Shown one piece after another: positions 41,278 through 50,292 of a stretch of 64,000 nucleotides of DNA. This DNA comes from a virus. The first letter of the stretch is position 1, and each line of letters starts with the position of its first letter. The stretch covers positions 18,024 to 82,023 of IMG/VR virus record IMGVR_UViG_3300047476_002043; one strand, written 5' to 3'. The position numbers were made by a program, and so were the translations under genes. The notes under the pieces were generated by a model. It was not told where the DNA came from. It ran no database searches and was given only the letters and a program-made list of their open reading frames with translations.

Positions 41278-42105
41278 TCATTTGAATAGAGAGATGATTT
41301 TCTGGAGGAATCCAGGGTTCTTGATCTCCATTTCTTTGAGCTCAACGATCTCGCGACTCTCCCTCGCAGCATCTTCACGTTGCTTGATGAGCTTACGTTT
41401 TGCAAGCTCGGTTACCATGAACTTATTAGCTGCATCGGAGAACTTATCGTCACTGGTCAATGTTGGTTGACCATCACCGATGCGAAGATCTTTCATTTCA
41501 TCGAGCAATACGCTCAGTGTGAGGTCGCAGTGTTCATCGACCCAGTCTGCTATGAAGTAGAATCTTTCCACTACATAGGTCTGGGTTCGATAAACACCGA
41601 AAATGATAGGGTCTTTCTTCCTGTCTTCCTGCTTGACTTGCTTTGTGATTTTGTTGGTGTAGTCGGTGAACAGAACGTAGAACTCGTCCCACAGGTTGAG
41701 GCTTTGAGCTAAGGTAATCTTCTCCCTAACCTCAGGAGGAATAGGGCGAGGGTAGCGTTTGAGTTCGATGAGTTTGACGACTCGCTTGTCCACCTTTTCG
41801 ATGTACTTAGCGATGTGCTCTCGCATGACAAACTTGTCGAACCCATGACGGACAGCTAGCTTTTCTCTGCGGATAGCCTCGAGGTGGGTGACCAGGTTTT
41901 TAGCCAAGTCAGTTTGACCACAAGCGACCGCATCATCGAGAAGATTTTTGGACAGATCGAATAGGCCATTGAGGGACTCGTCGGTTTGAATACCGACGCT
42001 GTCTTTGATCTTCATGAAGTATGTGTCAGGATCGAGCACAGCCTCTTGGGTTGCTTTGTCGATGATGGAATTGGATATCTGATCAATCCGTAAGTCGTCG
42101 GCCAT
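41278..42105 (-). CDS. Hypothetical helical protein, 275 aa
   Basis: Nearly all helical and charged. The C-terminus has a Lys/Arg/Glu-rich helix and then an amphipathic end GFLQKIISLFK that could touch a membrane. No family is recognised. It starts two bases past the stop of 42107. Confidence 0.78.
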   Translation of the reverse strand: MADDLRIDQISNSIIDKATQEAVLDPDTYFMKIKDSVGIQTDESLNGLFDLSKNLLDDAVACGQTDLAKNLVTHLEAIRREKLAVRHGFDKFVMREHIAKYIEKVDKRVVKLIELKRYPRPIPPEVREKITLAQSLNLWDEFYVLFTDYTNKITKQVKQEDRKKDPIIFGVYRTQTYVVERFYFIADWVDEHCDLTLSVLLDEMKDLRIGDGQPTLTSDDKFSDAANKFMVTELAKRKLIKQREDAARESREIVELKEMEIKNPGFLQKIISLFK

Positions 42106-42106
42106 G

Positions 42107-42478
42107 TTAACTCATCCTCCGATTGCGCATTTCGTTTTCTTTTTTCCAATAAGCCAGACTATGCCTCCGTTCCGATTTATGATCTCGGATGGCGAAGAAG
42201 GGCTTGCGTTTGAGATACTTTGCGTCATCGGAATTAAGTAGTGATTCATGATCCGTCACGACCACAGACTTGATCGGTTCGAAGACGCAGTTGAGCATCG
42301 TCATGTCTGGAGAAATGAGGGTCATCTTGGATGCCATCACTTGCCCACGAATTCCCAGGTCGACAAACTCGAACATGGTGTATGAAAACCAGAGGTAGTA
42401 GCCGCAGATCTGCCCGGCCTTGTTGGTTACATACAGTCGGGCTTCGTAGGTGGCTAAGTTCTTTTTGGACTTACTCAT
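42107..42478 (-). CDS. Hypothetical protein, 123 aa
   Basis: A small protein with a beta-rich first half and a strongly basic end (KSERRHSLAYWKKENEMRNRR). Possibly nucleic acid binding. The gene lies four bases after its upstream neighbour. Confidence 0.76.
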   Translation of the reverse strand: MSKSKKNLATYEARLYVTNKAGQICGYYLWFSYTMFEFVDLGIRGQVMASKMTLISPDMTMLNCVFEPIKSVVVTDHESLLNSDDAKYLKRKPFFAIRDHKSERRHSLAYWKKENEMRNRRMS

Positions 42479-42481
42479 GAG

Positions 42482-43234
42482 TTATCCTTTATTCTTAGGA
42501 GTTGGAAGGTTGATCATGTAACGTTCGAGAACGTCGACAGCGTATCCGTACGCTGACTTGTTCATGAGGATGCGAGGACCGATATCGGCAAGAGCATAGA
42601 TGTATGCCTTGTGTTTGGTGTCTCCGACATACTTCATTGCGCCGCGCTTTTTGTTCAAAGTGAATGTTACTTCGCAGTGCCATTCTTCTCCAACTTTAAC
42701 GTTGGTGATTTCAAGATCGGTGAGTTTACCGTCAATGATTTCATTGATCCAAGCACACGGGCATCCTTTGAATGCTTTGGACAGCATCATCGCTGTTGAG
42801 ATAGAGGATTTCCTACCGCAGGAACACTGGACGACGTAGCGAGTGGAGACGGCTCTGTTGGTATCAACTTCAGATACAACAACGCGCCCGTCGATGATCT
42901 TGTTGCCCACCGAGAGGTTGGCTCGACGGAGACCGCTTTCCAGAATTTCTTTGTACTCAACCAGACCTTTGACCATGAGTTCTTCGTACTTCTCGATGAT
43001 CTTGGAAGTTTTGTTGTAGTACATAGATGAACCGCGAGGATTCATGATGTAGAAGCTGCTGAACTCAGCAACGAAGTGACTGTGCTTGAGTCCGGAGAAA
43101 GACAGGATCTCTTCTTGCGAGACCGACTGCTTCGTCCGAAGAAGAACGTATGCGAGCAGCTTTTTGTATTTCGGAGTGTTACCGAACCAGATTTGGACGT
43201 ACTCCTTGAATTTGACCAACTCATCTTTTTTCAT
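42482..43234 (-). CDS. Hypothetical protein, 250 aa
   Basis: The ATG at 43234 follows AAAGGAAA. A soluble protein with two Cys motifs (CSCGRKS and CPCAW, about residues 151-172) that may bind zinc. The N-terminal 80 residues are helical. No family is recognised. Confidence 0.78.
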   Translation of the reverse strand: MKKDELVKFKEYVQIWFGNTPKYKKLLAYVLLRTKQSVSQEEILSFSGLKHSHFVAEFSSFYIMNPRGSSMYYNKTSKIIEKYEELMVKGLVEYKEILESGLRRANLSVGNKIIDGRVVVSEVDTNRAVSTRYVVQCSCGRKSSISTAMMLSKAFKGCPCAWINEIIDGKLTDLEITNVKVGEEWHCEVTFTLNKKRGAMKYVGDTKHKAYIYALADIGPRILMNKSAYGYAVDVLERYMINLPTPKNKG

Positions 43235-43254
43235 GTTGCTTTCCTTTTTTTGCG

Positions 43255-43845
43255 TTAGAAGACCCACTCTGTTGCACCGACCATTTTTCTATGCTCAACT
43301 GCCATATCGTACATGAGCATCCAGTTACCTTTGAACGTTTTGTACTCCAGACTCGTAAATGTCACTTTAGTACAATCGCACGTAAGGGTCCAGATGCACG
43401 GATCCGGATCAGGGTGACATGCGATGAAGTTATCATCCCAATCAGCCTTCCCACACTTATGACATTTGTAGCGCCGGCCGTAAGTTGTTGCCAACTCTTC
43501 AGCCATTGATTCCGTGACATTGCGATACGCGTCAGCGAATGTGAATCCTCTTTCGCCGATACACTCACCGCTATCGTTAGACCATGCAAGAGCGATCTCT
43601 CTTTCTTTGGGAGTATCGCAGCACATCTTGATGAACTCTTTATCGAATCCACCCTTGAGCCACCAGCAGCAGATGTTTTTATCCTTACACTTCCAGTCGT
43701 CGTTAGGGAAGTCCTGACGGCGGACGATTAGGAAGTTGCTCAAGAAAGGATACTTTTCCACCAAGTGTTCTGGGAATGGTTTGTAAGGCTGCTGTTGTTG
43801 CGCTAGGAATTTCTCTTTGCGCCATTTATCTCTGATTTGTTTCAT
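43255..43845 (-). CDS. Cys-rich hypothetical protein, 196 aa
   Basis: The ATG at 43845 has AAAGGG upstream and is 37 bases from the octamer at 43882. It is rich in Cys and Trp: CKDKNICCWW, CHKCGK and CDC. At least one zinc site is likely. First gene of a five-gene early operon. Confidence 0.78.
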   Translation of the reverse strand: MKQIRDKWRKEKFLAQQQQPYKPFPEHLVEKYPFLSNFLIVRRQDFPNDDWKCKDKNICCWWLKGGFDKEFIKMCCDTPKEREIALAWSNDSGECIGERGFTFADAYRNVTESMAEELATTYGRRYKCHKCGKADWDDNFIACHPDPDPCIWTLTCDCTKVTFTSLEYKTFKGNWMLMYDMAVEHRKMVGATEWVF

Positions 43846-43881
43846 TCTTATCCCTTTGATGTTGATGAGGGTTATATGTAG

Positions 43882-43889
43882 GTAATATA
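43882..43889 (-). promoter_or_regulatory. Early-promoter-like octamer TATATTAC
   Basis: Minus-strand TATATTAC, 37 bases upstream of the start at 43845. Confidence 0.7.
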
Positions 43890-43917
43890 TCGCTGATACA
43901 TTGATGAAAAAAAATAA

Positions 43918-43946
43918 CTCTAGTGCTCCGTTATGGAGCACTAGAG
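43918..43946 (-). terminator. Terminator of the 44-50 kb operon
   Basis: A 12-bp perfect stem with a 5-base loop, followed on the minus strand by TTATTTTTTTT. It lies past the RecA-like gene and before the octamer at 43882. Confidence 0.88.
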
Positions 43947-44017
43947 GCGTGAATCGATTATGTCGGATCTTCATTAAATCATCGAGTACCACGAATGGTA
44001 TTTTCTTGAGGAGGAAG

Positions 44018-44635
44018 CTAGTTTTTGTGATCAGCTTCAGGTAGTTCGTTCATGCCGCCTTGATTGGAAGCACCCCAGCGGTCCTTCCTGACCTCGGCCA
44101 TGATTTTAGGCCGAGAATCCGGAGTGACTTGGATACTCATGATGTGGACAACAAAGGGGAGGATGACCAATCGGAAGAACGACTCCATGCTCCCACCAAC
44201 AGGGACTGTTTCAGTCTTGATGATGGTTGCTCCCTTGTACGGTTCGATGTGATCGAGATGGAAAGATGTGTCAATGACGAACAGAGTCTTAGTGATTTCT
44301 TCCGTCGGGATAACGCGCTTGACGAAGTCGTTAAACTCCTCCATCGAGGTGATACCATCAGCAACATGCCATAAGCCAATATTCTTACCTTTCGGCCGGT
44401 ATTCCGACAAGATAGTCAGAAGAGCTTCCGATGAATGATCTTGCGTTACGAAAACGCACTGCTCGAATTTGTGTTCATTGTTCGCCATGATGGTAACGGC
44501 GGCGATAACTGCTGCCCTGGTTTTACCAGAATTGGAGCGACCGATGAACATGCTAAGCTCACCTTTGGGGATAACCAGCGTGCTGGTGTAGTCGCGGAGC
44601 TGGATGTCGGTATTGATGTATTTCTGTTCACTCAT
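44018..44635 (-). CDS. RecA/DnaB-like P-loop ATPase
   Basis: GRSNSGKT at residues 32-39 is a Walker A motif, and KTLFVIDTS near 130 fits Walker B. The overall layout (short N-terminal part, VFVTQDHSSEALL strand-helix, then Walker B) suits the RecA/KaiC/DnaB fold, and 205 residues is about one core domain. It may be a helicase-like or recombination ATPase, or a motor for a phage process. It overlaps a zinc-ribbon gene by ATGA and shares an operon with DNA ligase. Confidence 0.75.
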   Translation of the reverse strand: MSEQKYINTDIQLRDYTSTLVIPKGELSMFIGRSNSGKTRAAVIAAVTIMANNEHKFEQCVFVTQDHSSEALLTILSEYRPKGKNIGLWHVADGITSMEEFNDFVKRVIPTEEITKTLFVIDTSFHLDHIEPYKGATIIKTETVPVGGSMESFFRLVILPFVVHIMSIQVTPDSRPKIMAEVRKDRWGASNQGGMNELPEADHKN

Positions 44636-44835
44636 GATTTATTTTCCTTGTTTTCGGTGTGACAGTTGATTTTTTCAAGCAGCTTAAGCATCTGTGTTGG
44701 GATCGGGGTCGGATCCTTTTTGTTGACGCGGAGAGAGAAAGTCGTCTCGCAGCCAAGGCATTTGATTGTCGTTTTTGCGATCGTCACCTTAAGGTTGGTG
44801 TTGTCGCAGAGCGGGCATCGCGGAGGATTACTCAT
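44632..44835 (-). CDS. Zinc-ribbon protein, 67 aa
   Basis: CPLCDN at 7-12 and CLGCET at 26-31 form a classical ribbon, as in small transcription or replication accessory proteins. The rest is charged. It is translationally coupled to the RecA-like gene. Confidence 0.8.
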   Translation of the reverse strand: MSNPPRCPLCDNTNLKVTIAKTTIKCLGCETTFSLRVNKKDPTPIPTQMLKLLEKINCHTENKENKS

Positions 44836-44859
44836 GATGAGTTTCCTTTAAGCGGTTGG

Positions 44860-46101
44860 TTACGATCCGGATTGTTTGCGGCTAAGACTGGCATTATAAC
44901 CAACATCGCGGAACGCGATGCAGGTCTTTCCCCCGTAGGAGAATGTCAATCTGTCATGATTCTTGGACACCACGGCAGTGAGCTCAGGGATTTCTGGATG
45001 GACGAAAGAAGCGCGGTCATCGCCTACGAGCATGTCTTGAACATGATCCCATTCGACACCAAGTTTACGCTCAACCCAGTTACAGGTTCTGAGTTGAAGA
45101 AATTGGTCCATGGCTGTAATGATTACGTTTGTGCCGCGAAGAATGAATGAATTGTATTTTCGAGGAGCGAGAATAACCTTCTTACGCTTAGTCCTCGTCG
45201 AAGATTCGTCTTTCGATTTCGCCGCCAAACTCACACCATCTACCATGTCCCGCTCATCTCTAAATCCTTTAAAGATTGGGTGTCTGGGACGATCTTTGTT
45301 GCCCACTGGGAGGTAGCTGTAGTGAGCTATCTTCCCAATGTACTCTTTCTGGTTTTCCCAGATATCTTTTCTTTGCTTAGCGTTGAACCCTGAGCCGATC
45401 TTGATATCACCCCATTTACTAGAGTGACAGAGTAAAGCTCCAAGTTCACCTTTAGGCGTTAAGCCGTTTTTGTCATCGCTCCTTTCTGTTAAACCAAGTT
45501 CGTTTACAACAGCCTCATTGTTGTTGTGATAAGCTTCAACCATAGAGACGATGGTCGCTTCATCAGTTTCTACAGGCTTAAGCTTATACAAGTAACCCTC
45601 TTTAGGTGTCACCTTGCCGAACTTGTATGGACCATCAAGTGTTCTGATCATGATGCCCTCATAACCAAGAGACAAGAATCTATCGTAGTAAAACTTAAGC
45701 TCCTTCTCGTTGTAGATGAGCTTTTGTGGAACTAGACAGATCCGTGAATCTCTAGCCTTTCTGATCATCCCGACCAATGTGTTATACCTCTCGGAGAACG
45801 GGACAGTATCTGATATGAGGTCAAAAACATGAAAAGTGAAATTTGGTTTCCCATCTTCACTCATCACAGCAGAGGTGACATCCTGAAAATTACCAGGCAC
45901 CATCAACTCCCCGTCAAGGAGGTTGACATTAGCCTTGGTTAGATAATCGCAGATGAACTTGTTAGGTATGGGCTTCAGAGACTTACTCAACACTCCATTA
46001 TTAAGTAAGCACCTTATCCCATCATGCTTCGGACTGATGTAAACCGGATACCTTAGAACCGAGAAGTCGGTTAAGGTGGCCGCCCGCATAGGTCTCATCA
46101 T
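44860..46101 (-). CDS. ATP-dependent DNA ligase with C-terminal extension
   Basis: KHDGIR places the adenylated Lys at residue 25; LLDGEL (motif III), EGIMIR (motif IV) and YKLKP (motif V) follow, then RPRHPIFKGFRDERD matches the conserved C-terminal ligase motif of the OB domain. The enzyme seals nicks using ATP. At 413 residues it has about 110 more than the core needs; the tail has no known domain and contains RTKRKKVILAPRK. It shares an early operon with the RecA-like ATPase. AGGAGG precedes the start. Confidence 0.92.
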   Translation of the reverse strand: MMRPMRAATLTDFSVLRYPVYISPKHDGIRCLLNNGVLSKSLKPIPNKFICDYLTKANVNLLDGELMVPGNFQDVTSAVMSEDGKPNFTFHVFDLISDTVPFSERYNTLVGMIRKARDSRICLVPQKLIYNEKELKFYYDRFLSLGYEGIMIRTLDGPYKFGKVTPKEGYLYKLKPVETDEATIVSMVEAYHNNNEAVVNELGLTERSDDKNGLTPKGELGALLCHSSKWGDIKIGSGFNAKQRKDIWENQKEYIGKIAHYSYLPVGNKDRPRHPIFKGFRDERDMVDGVSLAAKSKDESSTRTKRKKVILAPRKYNSFILRGTNVIITAMDQFLQLRTCNWVERKLGVEWDHVQDMLVGDDRASFVHPEIPELTAVVSKNHDRLTFSYGGKTCIAFRDVGYNASLSRKQSGS

Positions 46102-46877
46102 TTCCTCCTTTTACGTTTACCGCCGTTAGGGCCGCGTTTAAGATCCCACCAGTTTTGCTGGGTTTTGATGGAGCTTGTGGGGATGTAGACTTCTTTCTCA
46201 GGTTTGATGTCGAGTGTGTAGATGGTTTGCTTCGGGAATTCGTCGAAGATCTCTTGCATGCTGCTAAATTCGGGGCTACCTGCTTCTCCCTTTCCGTCGT
46301 AGAGACGTAGCGCGATGGCGCGGCGTTTAGCCTCAGCCAGTTGGAATCTAACCCCAGCTTCGATGAACGATGCAAGGAATTCTTGTCCTTCGTTGCCGTA
46401 GCGTGCGCTGATGATCTTCCTGTTAGCTTCGCTGGAACAGATGTACAGATCGTGCTCTTGGTAACGACCCAGGAAGATACACTCTTCGCAGGTGTGTTTA
46501 AACACGGGCATGAATTGATGATCTGTCATCGAATCCAGAGCGATCTGTGGCTCGGAAGCTGGACGACCTGTAGAGCAGATGGTACGATAGAGCTTCTGGT
46601 ACATGTTCTTCGACAGAGGACCTTGGTAGTGTCCGAGATGACGATAGCCGATGATACCATACCCACTACCGTATTTGATCTTCGGGTCAAGGTCGATTTT
46701 GGCACAAAGCTCTTTGAACTCTTCAATCTTTTTGTTCTTCTCCATGTTCCAAATTTCAGCGAAAAGATCAACACCACCAGAGTGGTAGTAGGGGGAGAGA
46801 CATTCGCCTGCGACAAGGATCTCAAGTTGGCCGGCGATTTCGACTTCTTCTTGAGTGCTGTTGAAAACGGTATTCAT
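46098..46877 (-). CDS. Hypothetical protein, 259 aa
   Basis: The ATG at 46877 lies one base after the upstream stop; a longer frame to 46970 overlaps that gene. The chain has several Cys in the middle (CEECIFLG) and a basic end (GGKRKRRK). It overlaps the ligase gene by ATGA. No family is recognised. Confidence 0.78.
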   Translation of the reverse strand: MNTVFNSTQEEVEIAGQLEILVAGECLSPYYHSGGVDLFAEIWNMEKNKKIEEFKELCAKIDLDPKIKYGSGYGIIGYRHLGHYQGPLSKNMYQKLYRTICSTGRPASEPQIALDSMTDHQFMPVFKHTCEECIFLGRYQEHDLYICSSEANRKIISARYGNEGQEFLASFIEAGVRFQLAEAKRRAIALRLYDGKGEAGSPEFSSMQEIFDEFPKQTIYTLDIKPEKEVYIPTSSIKTQQNWWDLKRGPNGGKRKRRK

Positions 46878-46878
46878 C

Positions 46879-47394
46879 TTAACCCTCAGGTAGATTGTTG
46901 AGTTTGTAGGTGTTGAACGGTGGTGAATGGAACATGTCGATTCCGCCAGTAGTCCTTGTTCTGACGGCAAGAGAGTACCTGAGCCATTCTCGCACGATCT
47001 TCATCCACGCATCTGGTATGGCTCCTGGCCAACCTTGTTCGATGCCGACGTTATCAAGATAGATCTTTCCATCCATCTCGATAATCGGAACGACAAGAAT
47101 CACCGGAGATCCGTTCCAGATGAATTTCATGCACTTGAAGATTTCTCCGTGACGAAATACCTGAGTGATTTCCAGAACGATATCCCCGTATCTATCTCGG
47201 TCGAGATACCCAGGTAGATTCTCTCTGATCCATTGTGGAAAGATGTGCGCCATGAAGGTTCGCCACCACTCAGAAAGACAGAGTCTCCCCTTTAGGTATT
47301 GTTGCAACTTCAGGTCATTCTCGGCTATGGATTTTTTCTTTTCATGCGAGCGCTTTGCTGCACCGCGCAAGACCTTTGGTTTTTCATTGCTCAT
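46879..47394 (-). CDS. Hypothetical protein, 171 aa
   Basis: Basic N-terminus (KPKVLRGAAKRSHEKKKS), then a soluble mixed domain. It overlaps the upstream gene by ATGA. Function unknown. Confidence 0.77.
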   Translation of the reverse strand: MSNEKPKVLRGAAKRSHEKKKSIAENDLKLQQYLKGRLCLSEWWRTFMAHIFPQWIRENLPGYLDRDRYGDIVLEITQVFRHGEIFKCMKFIWNGSPVILVVPIIEMDGKIYLDNVGIEQGWPGAIPDAWMKIVREWLRYSLAVRTRTTGGIDMFHSPPFNTYKLNNLPEG

Positions 47395-48002
47395 TTGTGC
47401 CTCTCTTTGTATTGCTCGTACAAGACGAGGAATTTGTCCATTGGGATAGCGCGATCCTCCTCTCCGAGTTCCGGATTTCCCACCTCGAAGAAGATGTTAC
47501 ACCACGCGAAGAAGACGCCGAATTCACGAGCCTTGGCTAGAGCCGTGAGCCAGACATCAACAATGAAAGGAGAGTCTAGATCAGGATGGTCGTTCATCCA
47601 CGATGGACGGAAAGATTTATCCTTTTCTAAACTAAGCATAGTCTCGTAAGCTTGGAACTCACAATCGGTAAGCCAGCCAACCATTAATGCTTCAGAGACC
47701 ATGTTGATGCAGTCGTAGATCAGCTTACAGGCTTTGGTAAAGTCCGTCAGCTCATAATACTCCTTACTCACAACTCGAATGTTCTCTTCTTTCATCAAGT
47801 TGCGCAGGTCATCATTGAGCTTTGTCGGTAGCGTTATTTCATCGGTAAAGACCAAGCTGAGGATTTTGTCAAAAGGCATCTCTTTCGTGATGTAGCCATG
47901 ACGAAGACATGCGTCCATGGTCCGGCAGTCCGAAATTAGAGACAATTCCGGACCACGCTTTCCTCGAACGACGACAGCGTATAGATCTTTCTTAGTCGTC
48001 AT
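47391..48002 (-). CDS. Hypothetical protein, 203 aa
   Basis: The ATG at 48002 has GAAGGAG six bases upstream inside the end of the previous gene. The protein is mostly helical and acidic. No family is recognised. Confidence 0.77.
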   Translation of the reverse strand: MTTKKDLYAVVVRGKRGPELSLISDCRTMDACLRHGYITKEMPFDKILSLVFTDEITLPTKLNDDLRNLMKEENIRVVSKEYYELTDFTKACKLIYDCINMVSEALMVGWLTDCEFQAYETMLSLEKDKSFRPSWMNDHPDLDSPFIVDVWLTALAKAREFGVFFAWCNIFFEVGNPELGEEDRAIPMDKFLVLYEQYKERHK

Positions 48003-48270
48003 CCTCATCTCCTTCGTCGACGTCTGTGTCCTCACGATGGACGTAGATACCTTCTGCGGTGATGAGCTTAGAGCTCATCATGTAGTCTTTGATATCTTCG
48101 GTGCAGTCATCGTACTTGACGAAGGGGCCGCCAGGGAGAGACGGTTCGCTTTCATGATTGGTTGTAGTCCACCAGAATCGATTATCAATGACGCTGATGT
48201 TGATGGCGAACTGCTCATCCATCGGATCATCGGTTTCGCCATGATTAAAGAATTGCTTACCAGTTCCCAT
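47992..48270 (-). CDS. Small acidic protein, 92 aa
   Basis: Very acidic, ending in DVDEGDEDDD. Small acidic phage proteins often mimic DNA to block host nucleases or bind basic host proteins; that is an inference from composition only. It sits inside the early operon starting at 50005. Confidence 0.75.
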   Translation of the reverse strand: MGTGKQFFNHGETDDPMDEQFAINISVIDNRFWWTTTNHESEPSLPGGPFVKYDDCTEDIKDYMMSSKLITAEGIYVHREDTDVDEGDEDDD

Positions 48271-48305
48271 GATCAGATTCCTTTTTTTTTGTTTCGTTGA
48301 TGGAC

Positions 48306-49085
48306 TTATTCTTCAAGTTCGATTACGTCAGTTCCAACGACCGCGAATTTCGACTGTCTCAGGAGCTCTTGGTATTCTGGAGTTCTTTTCTTAAACTCAG
48401 GGTCCTTGTCGAATGTAAATCCTGCGGTGGTCAGTTTGAATGATTCTCCGCCATTAAGGTAGATATCGATAGCTTCAGCGAATTCTGTATGCACAACCCA
48501 CTTCTGTTCTTCTCCGCATAGTTCAAGTTCCCTTACCTGAACTCCCGCTTTATTGCTCATGTTGAGGAAGGTATTTGAACCGCAGGCTTCTTGTGTGAGG
48601 AAGTGCCAGCGCTCTCTCGCCGAAGTGCAGCGGAGGAATCCATGGAGAAGACCAGGTGAACATTTCTTAAACACCGAAGCGCCGCTAAGCTCAAGAAGAG
48701 CTTCGCGACGACCTTCACATTTTGAAGTGATACAGCTTCCATTGAGAAGGATGGGAGTGATCTTCAAACTGTAGCCGGCATATTCCTCTTTCTCTGATGT
48801 GCGCGGGCGGTGTCCAATAACGATACCTAGACCGCTGGAGTTTTCATGATCGCGATGATCGAAGATTACCCAGGTCCCAATGGGGTAAGTTGTGGTTAGA
48901 TGGTAGGTGTCGTGTTGAATCATCCTAGCGAGTTTATCGAGTTTGTTTTTCTCAGTCACTCGGTAGTTCTGTTCTTGGATGTTCTTCATCCAATCCAGTT
49001 GCTTCATGAGCGAACGGTTGATAAGAATGCAGGTGACAATGAAAATCGAAAGAGTGATGATGATTATGAGGGACAAGGCGTTCAT
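48306..49085 (-). CDS. Membrane-anchored hypothetical protein, 259 aa
   Basis: One N-terminal membrane segment (residues 5-23, LSLIIIITLSIFIVTCILI) is followed by a soluble domain of 230 residues with several Cys. Orientation is probably signal-anchor type. No family is recognised. Confidence 0.78.
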   Translation of the reverse strand: MNALSLIIIITLSIFIVTCILINRSLMKQLDWMKNIQEQNYRVTEKNKLDKLARMIQHDTYHLTTTYPIGTWVIFDHRDHENSSGLGIVIGHRPRTSEKEEYAGYSLKITPILLNGSCITSKCEGRREALLELSGASVFKKCSPGLLHGFLRCTSARERWHFLTQEACGSNTFLNMSNKAGVQVRELELCGEEQKWVVHTEFAEAIDIYLNGGESFKLTTAGFTFDKDPEFKKRTPEYQELLRQSKFAVVGTDVIELEE

Positions 49086-49103
49086 GGTAAGTTTCCTTTG
49101 TGG

Positions 49104-49511
49104 TTAATTGATTTCTTTTTTCTCGAGGTAGAGATGACTGTGATCGGACATGCAGCTGTGGTGTTTGAGAAGATGATCGGCGCACGCCTCAGACATGAGT
49201 AGGCTAAGTTGGTATTTAGTGGGTAGTTCCTTGTAGAGACGAATGATCGTAAAACCGTTGACGATCGCCCACACAAAACCCTTAGGTTCATTATGATCCC
49301 TTAGGTCTGAGGTCTCCCCTTTGTAGGTCATGCATCTAGAGACTAGACCGCTAAAGGTTTCATGTGTGTTGGAACCTTCAGGTTGGAATTCTTCTGGGAT
49401 AGGCTCACCAAGGTGAACCAATTCGATGTCGTCTTGAGTCATGCCTCCAATCTTAGAAATAAGTTTAAAGGCATCCAAGATCGCATTCACTTCGATTCGT
49501 TCTTTACTCAT
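49104..49511 (-). CDS. Hypothetical protein, 135 aa
   Basis: Three ATG codons stand in a row; the third at 49511 has AAGGAG at seven bases and is chosen. The gene overlaps the previous one by eight bases. The protein is soluble with a His-rich end. Function unknown. Confidence 0.75.
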   Translation of the reverse strand: MSKERIEVNAILDAFKLISKIGGMTQDDIELVHLGEPIPEEFQPEGSNTHETFSGLVSRCMTYKGETSDLRDHNEPKGFVWAIVNGFTIIRLYKELPTKYQLSLLMSEACADHLLKHHSCMSDHSHLYLEKKEIN

Positions 49512-49962
49512 CATCATTCTCCTTATCTATTTGACAGGTGATTGTTAAACGTGGGTTGTATGGTCTTAGTAGATTCTTGGCCTCTTCTTGGCTAATTGGT
49601 TGTTTGTAGTATTTGGGCTTATCTGGCATCATCTCGATCACTCTGGCTTTTATCTTCTCGTAGTCCGATTCCACAGGAGAGTATGATTTGTTCCACTCGG
49701 CTTCATGTTCAACATAGTCGAGAGTGGTATTAACACCGCGCCTCTCTAGTTCATTCTTTATGCGATCGAATCGCTCGCTTATAAACTTACCCTTATCGGC
49801 AAAGAACTTAACATGACCTTTACCTAATGTAAATTCTGGAGGTATTTGTTTTGGAGTTGTTCTATCTGGTTCTATTCGCACCCTAAGAATCTCGCGATAT
49901 TCTGCCAACAGATGCTGATCTGTTAACGAGGAGGGATCTATGGCAACATTAACTCTAGTCAT
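49504..49962 (-). CDS. Hypothetical protein, 152 aa
   Basis: First gene of the ten-gene early operon that runs to the RecA-like ATPase. The protein is charged and helical, with EAEWNKSYSPVESDYEKI in the middle. The start is 43 bases from the octamer. Confidence 0.77.
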   Translation of the reverse strand: MTRVNVAIDPSSLTDQHLLAEYREILRVRIEPDRTTPKQIPPEFTLGKGHVKFFADKGKFISERFDRIKNELERRGVNTTLDYVEHEAEWNKSYSPVESDYEKIKARVIEMMPDKPKYYKQPISQEEAKNLLRPYNPRLTITCQIDKENDDE

Positions 49963-50004
49963 ATTTCACCTCCATTTGGTAGATTTGATGTTGAGTACAT
50001 TTAA

Positions 50005-50012
50005 GTAATGTA
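50005..50012 (-). promoter_or_regulatory. Early-promoter-like octamer TACATTAC
   Basis: Minus-strand TACATTAC, 43 bases upstream of the start at 49962, again with AGATCT on its 5' side. Confidence 0.68.
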
Positions 50013-50046
50013 GATCTGAAGAAATGATCAGATAGGCGAAAAAAAA

Positions 50047-50072
50047 ATAACTAACGATTGCTCGTTAGTTAT
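50047..50072 (-). terminator. Terminator after a small gene
   Basis: An 11-bp perfect stem, loop GCAA on the minus strand, followed there by eight T. It comes just after the stop of the 52-residue gene. Confidence 0.88.
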
Positions 50073-50080
50073 GCAGCTAA

Positions 50081-50239
50081 TCAGCTGCGTGAAATCTTGG
50101 GAATCGAGTTAAGCCTGGATGGCTTTTCGAAGCGTAATTCGTTTCGCTTTATTTCCAGTCTTATAATTTCGATCTGGCACTGGATAATCAGATGTCTACG
50201 CTCACTGGCCAGAAGTTCTAGCTGATACTCTTTTTTCAT
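50081..50239 (-). CDS. Small coiled-coil peptide, 52 aa
   Basis: An open frame of 52 codons with heptad spacing (YQLELLASERRHLIIQ, IEIIRLEIKRNEL) and a terminator directly after it. The ribosome site is weak. Composition and bracketing by two hairpins favour a real small gene. Function unknown. Confidence 0.55.
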   Translation of the reverse strand: MKKEYQLELLASERRHLIIQCQIEIIRLEIKRNELRFEKPSRLNSIPKISRS

Positions 50240-50251
50240 AGGTGTAACCAC

Positions 50252-50284
50252 CATCCCCATCTAGCCGCAGACTAGATGGGGATG
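50252..50284 (-). terminator. Hairpin after 50293-51249
   Basis: A 13-bp perfect stem with a 7-base loop just past the stop at 50293. Confidence 0.78.
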
Positions 50285-50292
50285 ATAGCGCG

